A stretch of 45,070 nucleotides of DNA from Bacteroidia bacterium (GCA_030424545.1 JAUHWL010000021.1:1-45070); one strand, 5' to 3'; shown: positions 17,721 to 27,359, numbered from the stretch's first letter. Translations and numbers: made by a program. The notes: a model not told the origin generated them from the letters alone.

Positions 17721-18481
17721 CTGCGAACATTAAAAACTTGGCCTTGGTCAAAAATTAAATATTGCCCTTTTATACCGGCCAAATTACCGGTAAAAAAATC
17801 GGTTTTACTCAAGTTTATGCTGGCCACTTTTGCGGGGTAATTTTCCACAGGATAGGTAAACGTAAAAATCTCATCATCGGCCGATAAAAATGGTTTTAAA
17901 TCTTCGGGCAATTTTGCCGACATAGCTGTTTTTTCTTTCAACAAATCCTTATCGGCAATTTCGTTTTTAAGCATTCTGCGCCAATTTGTTTTGTCTGATA
18001 TATGGTCTTTTAGCGCCACTTCTATTTGCCCAGCTTCAAACCGATTGCTGGTTTCGGCCAATACAATGGCGCTGCTGGCGCCTTGGTCCATCCACCGGTG
18101 TAACTTTTGGCCCTGGCGAGTTACCCCGACTTTTACTCCGCTACTTATGGCTAAATAAACCACATGAGGTTGTAATTGATAGGCTTTTTCAAATTCTAAA
18201 TCTCTATCGGCAATACCTAAATGCGCTTTGCTGAGTTCGGGTCTGAAAATGGCATCGCCCGCAGCGGGGTTGTTAAAAAAACAATCTCTACAAAAATTGG
18301 CACGGTACACTTGGTCTACTTCTTTGCCGCAAGCGCAAATGTGCTTGTGTTTAAATTGTATTGATATTTCTTTGTTAATGAGTTGGTTTACAGTTAATAA
18401 ATCTTCGCCCAAACTCATTGCATAACGCACGGGCGATTTGTGCATTGTGGCCATTTTTTTAAGTGCTCCCGTAAACTTCAT
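17684..18481 (-). CDS. DUF2797 family protein
   Basis: A 265-aa conserved protein. It has a zinc-ribbon-like group of four cysteines (CACG at about residues 49-52 and CRDC at about 64-67) followed by a region with VKVGVTRQGQ and RWMDQGASSAIVLAET, characteristic of DUF2797, which looks related to GIY-YIG-like folds. The biochemical role is not known. It starts at the ATG at 18481, 36 bp from the divergent GH3 gene, and overlaps the end of the gene before it. Confidence 0.75.
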   Translation of the reverse strand: MKFTGALKKMATMHKSPVRYAMSLGEDLLTVNQLINKEISIQFKHKHICACGKEVDQVYRANFCRDCFFNNPAAGDAIFRPELSKAHLGIADRDLEFEKAYQLQPHVVYLAISSGVKVGVTRQGQKLHRWMDQGASSAIVLAETSNRFEAGQIEVALKDHISDKTNWRRMLKNEIADKDLLKEKTAMSAKLPEDLKPFLSADDEIFTFTYPVENYPAKVASINLSKTDFFTGNLAGIKGQYLIFDQGQVFNVRSHEGFVVDFDVR

Positions 18482-18517
18482 AAAGCTTATTTTTAGGCGC
18501 TCAAATTACCAAAATCA

Positions 18518-20035
18518 ATGCTTTTTAGTCCTATAAATAATATTATTGTTTGGCAAATGAAAAGGCGCATGCAGCGTCTTGAGTTTATGATGCGAAATGG
18601 TGAGCAGGTGCAAGAGAATACATTAGCCGCCTTGCTAGCCAAATCTAAAAGTACAGAGTGGGGTAAACATCACAATTACGGGGGTATGCAAGGGCAAGTG
18701 AAATTTGCCAATGGGGTGCCTTTGCAAGATTATAAAAACATGCTACCGTATATTAATCGTATAAGAAAGGGAGAGCAAAATGTTTTGTGGCCTACAGAAA
18801 TTAAATGGTTTGCAAAATCCTCAGGAACTTCTACGGGTAAGAGTAAATTTATTCCTGTATCTCATGAAGCCATAGAAGATTGTCATTTTGCAGGCGGAAA
18901 AGATTTGTTGGCATTGTACACTGATATTAAGCCAGAAACAAAAATGTTTGCCGGTTTTTCTCTTCGCTTGGGTGGAAGCACAACATTTAATAGCAAAAAT
19001 CACGAATCTTACTTTGGCGATTTATCTGCCGTATTGATAGAAAATTTCCCGCTTTGGGTAGAGATGAGAAGTACGCCCAAACAAAACGTGGCGTTGATGG
19101 AGGAGTGGGAAAGCAAGATTGAAAAAATTGCTCAGCAGGCCGTAAAACAAAACGTTACCAGCATGTGGGGCGTTAATTCTTGGTTTCTGGTTTTGCTCCA
19201 TAAAGTGCTAGAAATCTCGGGTAAGAATAACATTATGGAAGTGTGGCCAGGCCTAGAATTGTTTTGCCATGGTGGAGTGAATTTTGGTCCTTACGAAAGC
19301 CAGTTTAAAAAAATAATTCCAGGAGATTCACTTACTTATTTCGAAAATTACAATGCCTCTGAGGGGTATTTCGCCATACAAGATACGGTGCCTGGCAAAG
19401 GCATGTTGCTGTTGCTAGATCATGGTATTTACTATGAATTTATCCCTATGGATGTATTTGATGGTTTGAATTCTAAAACCATACCACTTGCTGATGTTGA
19501 AATTGGTGTGAACTATGCGATTGTGGTTTCTACCAATGCGGGTCTGTGGCGCTACGTTATTGGAGATACAGTACGTTTTACATCAACCAGCCCTTACCGG
19601 ATTGAAATTACAGGCCGCACACAAAACTTTATAAATGCCTTTGGCGAAGAATTAATAATTGATAATGCCGAGAAAGCTGTAAAAGCTGCTTGCCGATTAA
19701 CGGGTGCAGAAATTAAAGAGTTTATGGCAGCCCCTGTGTATATGAAAGATAAAAACAGCGGTGCACATGAGTGGGTTTTTGAGTTTGCCAAAATGCCTGA
19801 AAATGTAGAGACCTTTGCGGTAGAATTAGATAGGGTTTTAAAAGATATTAATTCTGATTACGAAGCTAAACGTCATAAAAACATGGCGTTAAATCCGCCT
19901 ATTGTTCATGTAGGACGAGAGGGATTGTTTTACGACTGGTTAAAATTCAAGGGCAAAGTTGGTGGGCAACACAAAATACCGCGGTTATCAAATAACCGAG
20001 AACTCATAGAAGAATTGCTCAGGTTAAACAATTAG
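18518..20035 (+). CDS. GH3 auxin-responsive promoter family protein (acyl-adenylate-forming)
   Basis: 505 aa, full-length GH3 family member of the ANL superfamily, which adenylates a carboxylate and may conjugate it to an amine. ATP-binding segments are visible: FAKSSGTSTGKSKFIPVS (about residues 101-118), ENYNASEGYFAIQD, and GLWRYVIGDTVRF with EITGRTQNFINAFGEEL. In plants these enzymes act on hormones; in Bacteroidota the substrate is unknown. The deoxynucleoside kinase follows 82 bp later. Confidence 0.85.
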   Translation: MLFSPINNIIVWQMKRRMQRLEFMMRNGEQVQENTLAALLAKSKSTEWGKHHNYGGMQGQVKFANGVPLQDYKNMLPYINRIRKGEQNVLWPTEIKWFAKSSGTSTGKSKFIPVSHEAIEDCHFAGGKDLLALYTDIKPETKMFAGFSLRLGGSTTFNSKNHESYFGDLSAVLIENFPLWVEMRSTPKQNVALMEEWESKIEKIAQQAVKQNVTSMWGVNSWFLVLLHKVLEISGKNNIMEVWPGLELFCHGGVNFGPYESQFKKIIPGDSLTYFENYNASEGYFAIQDTVPGKGMLLLLDHGIYYEFIPMDVFDGLNSKTIPLADVEIGVNYAIVVSTNAGLWRYVIGDTVRFTSTSPYRIEITGRTQNFINAFGEELIIDNAEKAVKAACRLTGAEIKEFMAAPVYMKDKNSGAHEWVFEFAKMPENVETFAVELDRVLKDINSDYEAKRHKNMALNPPIVHVGREGLFYDWLKFKGKVGGQHKIPRLSNNRELIEELLRLNN

Positions 20036-20116
20036 GATTTGCATAAAAAATCTTGCAATTCAGAATTAATTTAGGTCAGTTTCAATTACTTTTAGCCACC
20101 CAAAAATTTTTGAATT

Positions 20117-20731
20117 ATGCACATTGCCATTGCCGGTAACATTGGATCTGGAAAAACAACCTTAACAGGTTTACTAGCCAAACATTACAAATGGGAAGCC
20201 CATTACGAAGACGTTGAAGAAAATCCGTACCTAGATGATTTTTACAACGAAATGCAGCGATGGAGTTTTAATTTGCAGATATTCTTTTTGAATAGCAGGT
20301 TTAGACAAGTGGTTGATATTAGAAAGGGTGGCAAAAACGTAATTCAAGACCGTACAATTTACGAGGATGCCCATATTTTTGCGCCTAACTTGCATGCCAT
20401 GGGGCTAATGACAACCCGAGATTTTGGCAATTACGAAGATCTCTTCAACCTAATGCAAGGGTTTTTAGATGCTCCAGATTTGTTAATCTATTTGCGCGGA
20501 TCAATCCCAACATTGGTTGGTCATATACAAAAAAGAGGGCGTGCATACGAGAATAACATTCGCATAGATTATTTAAATCGCCTTAACGAGCGCTACGAAG
20601 CTTGGATTAACAGCTACGACAAAGGCAAGTTGTTAATTATAGATATCGATAAAAATAAATTCCCAGAAAACCCAGAACACTTGGGCGAAATTATTGGGAA
20701 AATAGACGCGGAAATAAACGGGTTGTTTTAG
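20117..20731 (+). CDS. Deoxynucleoside kinase (second copy)
   Basis: 204 aa, deoxynucleoside kinase family, with P-loop GNIGSGKTT (residues 7-15), the substrate-binding ENPY, the DRTIYEDAHIFA motif matching the canonical DR(S/T) of deoxyadenosine/deoxyguanosine kinases, and the LID segment QKRGRAYE. It is closer to the classical family than the copy at 13171-13806. It starts at the ATG at 20117. Confidence 0.88.
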   Translation: MHIAIAGNIGSGKTTLTGLLAKHYKWEAHYEDVEENPYLDDFYNEMQRWSFNLQIFFLNSRFRQVVDIRKGGKNVIQDRTIYEDAHIFAPNLHAMGLMTTRDFGNYEDLFNLMQGFLDAPDLLIYLRGSIPTLVGHIQKRGRAYENNIRIDYLNRLNERYEAWINSYDKGKLLIIDIDKNKFPENPEHLGEIIGKIDAEINGLF

Positions 20732-20848
20732 GGGAAATGGCATTAAATATTTTTCTAGGAAATACTTTGATGTAAATTAATTAGAAGTGTTTTTTGCCAA
20801 AAGCTTACAGTCCATGGTCGTTTATCGTCTGTTGACTTTTACCCCTTC

Positions 20849-20907
20849 AATGCTGACGTTCCGAAAACTTTCGGAAGTCTGCATTCTGACAAGCTACGCT
20901 TCGTCAG
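20849..20907. repeat. Tandem hairpin element (REP-like)
   Basis: Two hairpins back to back in the gap between the kinase and tag. The first: AATGC (20849-20853) / GCATT (20881-20885), GAC/GTC and TTCCGAAA (20859-20866) / TTTCGGAA (20869-20876), with one T-T mismatch and one bulged G. The second: CTGAC-AAGC (20886-20894) / GCTT-c-GTCAG (20898-20907), 3-nt loop. The paired layout resembles REP/BIME elements; it could also terminate the flanking converging genes, but no T run follows. Confidence 0.5.
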
Positions 20908-20919
20908 GACCCTCAACCA

Positions 20920-21552
20920 TTACCGCTTGCTATTCACTTTTTTAATCATTCTCCGTACATCTACTTTACCCAGTTTTTCAACTTCGGTATGGCGATGGCA
21001 TTTTACCAAATGGTCGTTTACCAAACCGGCTGCTTGGAGGTGTGCATACAGCGTTGTGCTGCCCACAAATTTAAATCCGCGCTTTTTCATGTCTTTACTA
21101 ATTTCATCAGACAATAAAGAAACTGCAGCAATATCTTCTGGGTAGCGTGGTCTGTGGCTTTCGGGTTTGTAGTTTACAAATTGCCAGAAATAATTGCATA
21201 AAGAACCAAAATCGCGTTTAATTTTTTGGGTGCATTTTGCATTGTTTATGGTAGCCAATATTTTTTGCTTGTTGCGGATAATGCCTTCGTTTTGCAAAAG
21301 TTCTTCAACTTTAACATAGTCGTATTCTGCAATTGCATCCACATTAAAATTGTCAAACGCCAATCTAAAATTCTCACGTTTTTTTAAAATGGTAATCCAA
21401 CTCAGCCCCGCCTGAAAGGTTTCTAGCACCAAAAAAGTAAACATGGTTTGGTCGTCAAAAACCGGAACGCCCCATTCTTGGTCGTGGTAGTTTACGTAAA
21501 TCTCATCGGTGCCGCACCACGGGCAGCGTTCTATTTCGTTATTTGTAGCCAT
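20920..21552 (-). CDS. tag: DNA-3-methyladenine glycosylase I
   Basis: Excises 3-methyladenine from alkylated DNA. 210 aa with the zinc ligands of the family (CPWC near the N-terminus, H in YHDQEWG, and HLVKC near the C-terminus), [13 protein letters not shown], and [20 protein letters not shown]. The start is the ATG at 21552 (MATNNE), since the conserved part begins at ERCPWC; a longer in-frame extension to 21600 is not conserved. It overlaps the end of the upstream YyaL-type gene by 22 bp. Confidence 0.93.
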   Translation of the reverse strand: MATNNEIERCPWCGTDEIYVNYHDQEWGVPVFDDQTMFTFLVLETFQAGLSWITILKKRENFRLAFDNFNVDAIAEYDYVKVEELLQNEGIIRNKQKILATINNAKCTQKIKRDFGSLCNYFWQFVNYKPESHRPRYPEDIAAVSLLSDEISKDMKKRGFKFVGSTTLYAHLQAAGLVNDHLVKCHRHTEVEKLGKVDVRRMIKKVNSKR

Positions 21553-23624
21553 GCGTCTTTTGCGTTTTTGGTGGGCAGCTGGCAAACATTGCTTTGGCAC
21601 ACATATATGGTTGTTTCGTTTTCTGTAAATCGGTTTTGTAGTAACGCCAAATCAGATTTTGTTTTACTAAATGCAAATAACAATTGTGGGTAGTATTGCT
21701 CATTTAACTGATTAAAAATCTCATTAGCCTCGGGGCCACAAATAGCAATTTCGTATTTCGGATAAATCCAATTCATCATCAACATGCCCCAATTGCTATA
21801 GCCTTCGCCATAGCTGTACATATTTTCTTTTATCTGCATGGCCATTTTTTTGGCGCGTTCGCGATAGGTTGTTTGCCCTAGAAGGATGCTAAGGTTTTCT
21901 AAATTTTGCGCCATTACAGAGTTAGATGCCGGAATTACATTATCGGTTAACTCTACCGTACGGCTAAGTAAGTCTTTATTTTCTGGGGCATAGTAAAAAA
22001 GTGCGTTTTCGCCCGCGCTAAAATGCTGTAGTACGTATTGGGTAAGTTTTTCGGCATTTACCAAATATTGTTGATTGCCGGTAACTTGGTAAAGGGCAAT
22101 CCACGCATCAATTACTGCAGCATAATCGTCTAAAAAGGCATCTATCTTGGCAATGTTATGGCTGTATGTATGCCAAAGGCTTCCATCTTTTTTGGAGAGT
22201 TTTTCTGTTATAAACTGAGCTGTTTTTTTTGCTTGATGCAAATACGCTGGGTTGTCTAGTGCCAAGTATGCATCTATGTAAGCTTTTACGGTTAGCGCAT
22301 TCCAGCTTGTTAAAGCTTTGTTGTCTAGCCCTGGGCGCACTCTTGTGTTGCGCTGTTTTAGCAAAGTAGATTTCCAACGCTGCACGGTTTGTTGCAATTC
22401 GCTAAGATTTACATGTTGGCTTTTTGCAAAGGCTACATCGGTTTGTTGCCTTAGTAAAATGTAATTGCCGTGTTCCCATCGGCCAGCACTGTTAATGTTG
22501 TAATACTTTTTAAACAAATCCCACTCGTTGTTTGGTATAAGCGTTTGTAATTCTGTTTCGTTCCACACGTAAAATTTGCCTTCTTCGCCTTCGGTATCGG
22601 CATCTAGCGCAGCGTAAAACTGGTTGTGGTCTCCAAGCATTTCACGCTCTAAAAACAAGATGGTTTCTTCAATCACCTCTTTGTATAACGGATTTTCCTC
22701 GGCACGGTAGGCCTCGCTGTACAGCGAAATAAGTTGGGCATTATCATACAGCATTTTTTCAAAGTGAGGTGCTTTCCAGTAAACATCGGTGCTGTATCTA
22801 GAAAATCCACCACCAATTTGGTCGTAAATTCCGCCAAGCGCCATTTGGGTTAAGGTGAGGTCTACCTGGTTTTTTACTGCAACATCGTTGCTAAACCACG
22901 CATAGCGCAACAAAAATTGGTAATTATTAGGCAGCATAAATTTTGGCGCTTTATTTGGTCCGCCAAGTTTAGTATCAAATCTGCGTTTCCAGTTTTCTAC
23001 CATGTCTTCCAAATCGCTTTCGGCAAAAGCAGGTTTTGCTAAAACCGCAGGAATTAAATCGGTTTGTTTAATGCCTTCTTCTAATTTATCGGCATATTCT
23101 AAAACGCGTTGTGTATCTTTTTGGTAGATGTCATTGATCATCTCCAAAGATTTCATCCATTCTGCTTTTGGAAAATAAGTGCCACCCCAAACAGGTCGGC
23201 CATCGGGTAGGGCAATGCAGTTTAGGGGCCAACCACCGCGGCCCGTCATTAGCTGTACGGCACCCATATACAGATTGTCTATGTCTGGGCGCTCTTCTCT
23301 ATCTACTTTAATGCAAACAAAATGTGCATTCATTAATGCCGCTACGGTGCTGTCTTCAAAACTCTCGTGCTCCATTACGTGGCACCAATGGCATGCCGAG
23401 TACCCAATAGAAACCAAAATAAGCTTGTTCTCTTCTTTGGCTTTTTGTAGTGCTTCATCGCCCCACGGCAACCAATTTACAGGGTTATGGGCGTGTTGTA
23501 GTAGGTATGGGCTGGTTTCTTTAGCCAGCGCATTTGTGTGTTTATGTTGCATTGTTTTTGTTTTTTGGGTGCAGCCAGTAAGGGTAACAAAAAGGAAAAT
23601 AAAAAGATTATACTTTGTTAACAT
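21531..23624 (-). CDS. YyaL/spermatogenesis-associated protein 20-type thioredoxin-domain protein, lipoprotein form
   Basis: 697 aa, DUF255 thioredoxin-like domain then a six-hairpin-glycosidase-like domain, the arrangement of YyaL/SPATA20 proteins. The N-terminal domain has [14 protein letters not shown], an active-site-like [14 protein letters not shown] (CxxC) and GRGGWPLN. The first 25 residues are a signal peptide with lipobox LTGC, so the mature protein is probably an anchored lipoprotein; many homologues I know are cytosolic. Starting at the ATG encoding MQHKHTN (about residue 25) would remove the signal. It overlaps tag by 22 bp. Catalytic role unknown. Confidence 0.85.
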   Translation of the reverse strand: MLTKYNLFIFLFVTLTGCTQKTKTMQHKHTNALAKETSPYLLQHAHNPVNWLPWGDEALQKAKEENKLILVSIGYSACHWCHVMEHESFEDSTVAALMNAHFVCIKVDREERPDIDNLYMGAVQLMTGRGGWPLNCIALPDGRPVWGGTYFPKAEWMKSLEMINDIYQKDTQRVLEYADKLEEGIKQTDLIPAVLAKPAFAESDLEDMVENWKRRFDTKLGGPNKAPKFMLPNNYQFLLRYAWFSNDVAVKNQVDLTLTQMALGGIYDQIGGGFSRYSTDVYWKAPHFEKMLYDNAQLISLYSEAYRAEENPLYKEVIEETILFLEREMLGDHNQFYAALDADTEGEEGKFYVWNETELQTLIPNNEWDLFKKYYNINSAGRWEHGNYILLRQQTDVAFAKSQHVNLSELQQTVQRWKSTLLKQRNTRVRPGLDNKALTSWNALTVKAYIDAYLALDNPAYLHQAKKTAQFITEKLSKKDGSLWHTYSHNIAKIDAFLDDYAAVIDAWIALYQVTGNQQYLVNAEKLTQYVLQHFSAGENALFYYAPENKDLLSRTVELTDNVIPASNSVMAQNLENLSILLGQTTYRERAKKMAMQIKENMYSYGEGYSNWGMLMMNWIYPKYEIAICGPEANEIFNQLNEQYYPQLLFAFSKTKSDLALLQNRFTENETTIYVCQSNVCQLPTKNAKDAWLQITK

Positions 23625-23633
23625 TGGCTTAAT
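23617..23633 (+). promoter_or_regulatory. PhoB-box-like repeat 1 upstream of the phosphate transporter
   Basis: GTTAACATTGGCTTAAT: TTAA half-sites spaced by 11 bp, the geometry of a PhoB-type direct repeat. It overlaps the start codon of the divergent YyaL-type gene and lies 41 bp (about four helix turns) from repeat 2, which agrees over 18 of 20 bases (GTTAACAT..GCTTAATATT). Confidence 0.5.
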
Positions 23634-23657
23634 ATTTCCGCTTTTTTAATTGTAAAA

Positions 23658-23674
23658 GTTAACATACGCTTAAT
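23658..23674 (+). promoter_or_regulatory. PhoB-box-like repeat 2 upstream of the phosphate transporter
   Basis: GTTAACATACGCTTAAT, the second copy of the TTAA-N7-TTAA box. It ends 20 bp before the -7 element TACTTTTG at 23695-23702, so it occupies the place of the missing -33 TTTG, as expected for activation by an OmpR-family regulator. Confidence 0.55.
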
Positions 23675-23694
23675 ATTAGGCATTTGCTTAAAAG

Positions 23695-23702
23695 TACTTT
23701 TG
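23695..23702 (+). promoter_or_regulatory. -7 element TACTTTTG of the phosphate transporter promoter
   Basis: Matches the Bacteroidota -7 consensus TANNTTTG, 24 bp before the start codon; no -33 TTTG lies 18-20 bp upstream. Confidence 0.55.
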
Positions 23703-23726
23703 CCCCGTTAAACACAACTTCTATTA

Positions 23727-25970
23727 ATGATGGATAACTACTTAATTTTAATGTATTTACTTTTTGCACTGGCTATTATAGACCTTGTGGTTGGGGTAAG
23801 TAATGATGCCGTTAATTTCTTAAACTCGGCAATTGGGTCTAAGGTAACATCATTTAGAACAATATTAATTATAGCCAGCTTAGGGATTTTGGTTGGTGCC
23901 TCTTTTAGTAGCGGAATGATGGAGGTTGCAAGAAAGGGGATTTTTAACCCGGGTTTCTTCACCTTTGAGATGATTATGTATTTGTTTTTAGCGGTAATGC
24001 TTACAGATATTATTCTCTTAGACCTATATAATACGCTGGGCTTACCAACATCAACAACCGTATCTATTGTTTTTGAATTGTTGGGAGCAGCGTTTGCCAT
24101 TGGTTTGCTAGTGGCTTTTAATAAAGGCGATGGATTTGAGCAAGTAAATGAATTTATCAATTGGGAATCGGCCATAACCATTATCTCGGGTATTTTCTTA
24201 TCTATAATTATAGCCTTTACTGTGGGTGCATTGGTGCAACACGTTACGCGTTTGTTGTTTACGTTTGATTTTGAACGAAACATGAAGCGATTTGGACCCT
24301 TTTTTAGCGGTATCGCCATTACATCCATCACTTATTTCTTAGTGATAAAAGGAGCAAAAGGCAGCACGTTTGCTGATAGCTTGTCTTGGATTATGGATGC
24401 TGACTTGATTACTGTTTTAGCGGTTTCGTTTTCTTTCTGGACGATTGTTACTTTCTTGGTGATGAAATTCACCAAAATAAACCCACTAAAAATTATTGTA
24501 TTGATGGGTACTTTCTCATTGGCCATGGCTTTTGCCGGAAACGATTTGGTAAACTTTATCGGTGTGGCCATTGCCGGAAAACAATCTTACCTGCATTGGG
24601 TAGAAATGGGCGGTACGCAAGAAATTGCCCAAACCTTGCAAATGGACTTTTTAAGCGAAAAGCAGATGACAGAACCTTTGCTATTGCTTATTGCAGGGGG
24701 TATTATGGTGGTTACGCTTTGGTTTAGCTCTAAAGCAAAAAAGGTTACCGAAACCGAAGTTGGCCTAAGCAGGCAAGATGATGGAGACGAAAAATTTAAA
24801 CCGAACATTATTTCTAGAGCCATTGTAGGAGCAGGAATGAACTTTGGCAAAGGCATGTCTACTTTATTGCCTATTAAAACAAGAGATAAACTGGAAGGTA
24901 GATTTCAAAAAAATGTGGCGCTTAAAAATGTGTCGGATCATGATCAGCCTGCCTTTGACTTGCTTAGGGCTACGGTAAATTTAATGGTAGCAAGTATTTT
25001 AATATCGTATGCTACATCCTTAAAAATGCCATTATCTACAACCTACGTAAGCTTTATGGTAGCCATGGGTACATCACTGGCCGATAGAGCTTGGGGTAGA
25101 GAAAGTGCAGTTTACCGTGTTGCTGGAGTTGTAAATGTTGTGGGAGGATGGTTAATGACCGCCTTAATTGCTTTTGTTACAGCTGCTGTATTTGGGTATA
25201 TAATTTATTACGGTGGATTTATTGCCATCATGATAATCGCTGCTTTTGCTGCATTTATGCTAATAAGAAGTCATTTAAGTTTTTCTAAAAAGAAAAAAGA
25301 AGATGCAGCGGCCAACAAAATTTTTGCATCGGCCATAGATATAGAAAACGTAATAGACGAAAGCAAAATAAATACGGTTGATAATTTAAGTACCATTCGT
25401 AAAACAGTGTCTCTTAGCCTAAAAAGCATGGTTGGCCAAAACAGAGATATCATGATGCGTTCTAATAAACAATTAGAAAAGCTGCGCGAGAAAGACGAAA
25501 AACTACAAGGTAAAATTATCAAGTACGTGAAGAAGATGGACGAAGGCCAAGTAGACGCAGGCCGATTGTACATCTTGGTATATGATTTAATGCAAGACCT
25601 AACACGTAGCGCTGGTTATTTAAGCGAGGTGTGCACCAAGCACCTTATCAATCATCATGAAATTCCGAAGAAAGATTACCTAGACTTATTGGTAGAAGTA
25701 GATACAAAACTAAATAGCTACATGACCAAAGTGGTTAAGTCTATAGAGAATCTTCAATTTGAAAACAACGAGCAAATTGTAAAAGAAGGTAAACGCATTA
25801 TAGAGTTTGTAAACGAACAATTGAATGTACAGATTGCGGTTATCCAAAAAGGAAATATTGGAAGCAGAAATGGAATGCTAAGAATTAGAATTCTGTTAGA
25901 AGTAATAGAAATTATAGAGTCTTCGGGGAATATTTTAAATGCATATGTAGAGTATGCGCGTAAAGATTAA
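23727..25970 (+). CDS. PiT-family inorganic phosphate transporter with C-terminal PhoU-like domain
   Basis: 747 aa. The first about 520 residues form a PHO4/PiT transporter with two inverted halves carrying GVSNDAVNFLNSAIGS (about residue 23) and GNDLVNFIGVAIAG (about residue 272), the ion/phosphate-binding motifs, and a long cytosolic loop between. From about residue 540 to the end is an all-helical region resembling PhoU (paired helices rich in Lys, Glu, Leu), absent from short PiT proteins. This suggests regulation of transport in cis. Two PhoB-box-like repeats lie upstream; a phosphate-selective porin follows. The start is the ATG at 23727 (a second ATG is the next codon). Confidence 0.88.
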   Translation: MMDNYLILMYLLFALAIIDLVVGVSNDAVNFLNSAIGSKVTSFRTILIIASLGILVGASFSSGMMEVARKGIFNPGFFTFEMIMYLFLAVMLTDIILLDLYNTLGLPTSTTVSIVFELLGAAFAIGLLVAFNKGDGFEQVNEFINWESAITIISGIFLSIIIAFTVGALVQHVTRLLFTFDFERNMKRFGPFFSGIAITSITYFLVIKGAKGSTFADSLSWIMDADLITVLAVSFSFWTIVTFLVMKFTKINPLKIIVLMGTFSLAMAFAGNDLVNFIGVAIAGKQSYLHWVEMGGTQEIAQTLQMDFLSEKQMTEPLLLLIAGGIMVVTLWFSSKAKKVTETEVGLSRQDDGDEKFKPNIISRAIVGAGMNFGKGMSTLLPIKTRDKLEGRFQKNVALKNVSDHDQPAFDLLRATVNLMVASILISYATSLKMPLSTTYVSFMVAMGTSLADRAWGRESAVYRVAGVVNVVGGWLMTALIAFVTAAVFGYIIYYGGFIAIMIIAAFAAFMLIRSHLSFSKKKKEDAAANKIFASAIDIENVIDESKINTVDNLSTIRKTVSLSLKSMVGQNRDIMMRSNKQLEKLREKDEKLQGKIIKYVKKMDEGQVDAGRLYILVYDLMQDLTRSAGYLSEVCTKHLINHHEIPKKDYLDLLVEVDTKLNSYMTKVVKSIENLQFENNEQIVKEGKRIIEFVNEQLNVQIAVIQKGNIGSRNGMLRIRILLEVIEIIESSGNILNAYVEYARKD

Positions 25971-25987
25971 CCTAATTATAAAAGAAT

Positions 25988-26016
25988 AAAAGGAGCCTTC
26001 TGGGTTCCTTTTTTTT
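25988..26016 (+). terminator. Terminator after the phosphate transporter
   Basis: AAAAGGAGCC (25988-25997) pairs with GGTTCCTTTT (26003-26012) through one G-T pair, 5-nt loop, followed by T run to 26016. It lies 18 bp after the stop, so the porin needs readthrough or its own promoter. Confidence 0.8.
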
Positions 26017-26082
26017 GATTTTAATCCAAAAAATTTAACACAAAGATTTCTTAAACCAAACGTATTGGTAAAACAGATTTTT

Positions 26083-27300
26083 ATGAGGAAACGTAAACTA
26101 CTTTTATTAATAATGCTGTCGCCTTTGTTTGCAATTGGGCAAATAAGTGCGCCAGACATCAGTTTTAGTGCAGGCAAAGGATTAACCTTTGAGGCAAAAG
26201 ACAAAACAGCAAAACTCAAGTTGGGTGTCCGTATTCAACCGTTGCTGGTTGTAAATTATCGGGATTTTGAAAATTTTACAGATCCATCTTTAAACGAAGT
26301 GCAAATGCTTATTAGACGCGCACGTTTAAAATTTGATGGTTATGTGTTTAACTCAAAATGGGTATATAAACTTGAGCTAGCCCTCGGTAACCGAAACCTA
26401 GGTGGTACAGGCGAACATACCTCTAATGGGGCACGCCTCATTTTAGATGCGGTTATTAAATATGAGTTTGCTAAAAATTCTTATGTATGGTTTGGGCAAG
26501 CTAAACTACCCGGCAACAGGGAGCGCGTGGTGTCTTCTGGAAAGCTTCAGTTTGTAGATAGGAGCATTGCCAATGGTCGGTTTAATATAGACCGGGATAT
26601 GGGCTTTCAGTATCATGGCAATTATAAAGCTGGCGGTAATCCGTTAAACGTTGCTCTTGCCATTTCTATGGGCGAAGGAAGAAATATTACCGATTTTAAT
26701 TCCGGTGGTTTGGAATATACCGGCCGATTAGAATATTTGCCATTTGGTGCTTTTACCAACAAAGGAGACTATTTTCTGTCGGACCTAGAAAGAGAGCAAA
26801 GCCATAAATTGTCTGTGGGTATTACGGGAGATTACAACCACAATGCAGTAAGACAAAGAGGTAATCAAGGAAACTATATGATTACAGACCAAGGTGAGCT
26901 TTATACCCAATCTTTAAGCTCTATACAAGTTGATGCACTCTGGAAATATAACGGTTGGAGTGCGTTGGGCGAGTTTTTTTATAGAACATCTCCCAATCCT
27001 TTTGTGCCCGATTCTTTAGGTAACAATACTTCCGATGCTTTTTATGTAGGAAACGGTAGTAACTTTCAAATGGGATATCTATTTAAGTCTAACTGGGAAA
27101 TGGCAGGAAGATTTTCTCATGTTAATCCAGAAGATGGCGTTGATTTGGAGTTTGGAGATCAAACACAATACACGTTTGTTGTTTCTAAGTTTTTAAACGG
27201 GCATGCATTAAAAATTCAAAGCGATATTACATACAGCGTTTATGAATTAATTGCTGATCCAGAATGGCAATTTAGGTTCCAAATAGAATTGGCGCTTTAA
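26083..27300 (+). CDS. Phosphate-selective porin O/P family protein
   Basis: 405 aa outer-membrane porin of the OprP/OprO family. A signal peptide (MRKRKLLLLIMLSPLFAIGQ) precedes a beta-barrel; the family pattern is seen in LKLGVRIQP, IRRARLKFDGYVF, KYEFAKNSYVWFGQAKLPGNRER and SDITYSVYEL at the end. Its position after the PiT transporter suggests a phosphate route: porin in the outer membrane, PiT in the inner. The start is the ATG at 26083; an upstream in-frame TTG adds six residues but spoils the signal peptide. Substrate selectivity is inferred. Confidence 0.85.
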   Translation: MRKRKLLLLIMLSPLFAIGQISAPDISFSAGKGLTFEAKDKTAKLKLGVRIQPLLVVNYRDFENFTDPSLNEVQMLIRRARLKFDGYVFNSKWVYKLELALGNRNLGGTGEHTSNGARLILDAVIKYEFAKNSYVWFGQAKLPGNRERVVSSGKLQFVDRSIANGRFNIDRDMGFQYHGNYKAGGNPLNVALAISMGEGRNITDFNSGGLEYTGRLEYLPFGAFTNKGDYFLSDLEREQSHKLSVGITGDYNHNAVRQRGNQGNYMITDQGELYTQSLSSIQVDALWKYNGWSALGEFFYRTSPNPFVPDSLGNNTSDAFYVGNGSNFQMGYLFKSNWEMAGRFSHVNPEDGVDLEFGDQTQYTFVVSKFLNGHALKIQSDITYSVYELIADPEWQFRFQIELAL

Positions 27301-27326
27301 AAAGAAGCTGAATTTTCGTAAAAAAA

Positions 27327-27359
27327 AACTCTGTCAGGGTTTCAAATCCTGACAGAGTT
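27327..27359. terminator. Strong terminator between porin and dipeptidase genes
   Basis: A 12-bp perfect stem AACTCTGTCAGG / CCTGACAGAGTT with 9-nt loop. An A8 run precedes it on the plus strand, giving a T run on the minus strand after the dipeptidase gene, so it serves mainly that leftward gene and partly the porin. Confidence 0.85.

Noticed and set aside
26021-26054. PhoB-like box before the porin
   Set aside because: Three TTAA occur here but at spacings of 14 and 16 bp, so the 11-bp geometry is missing.
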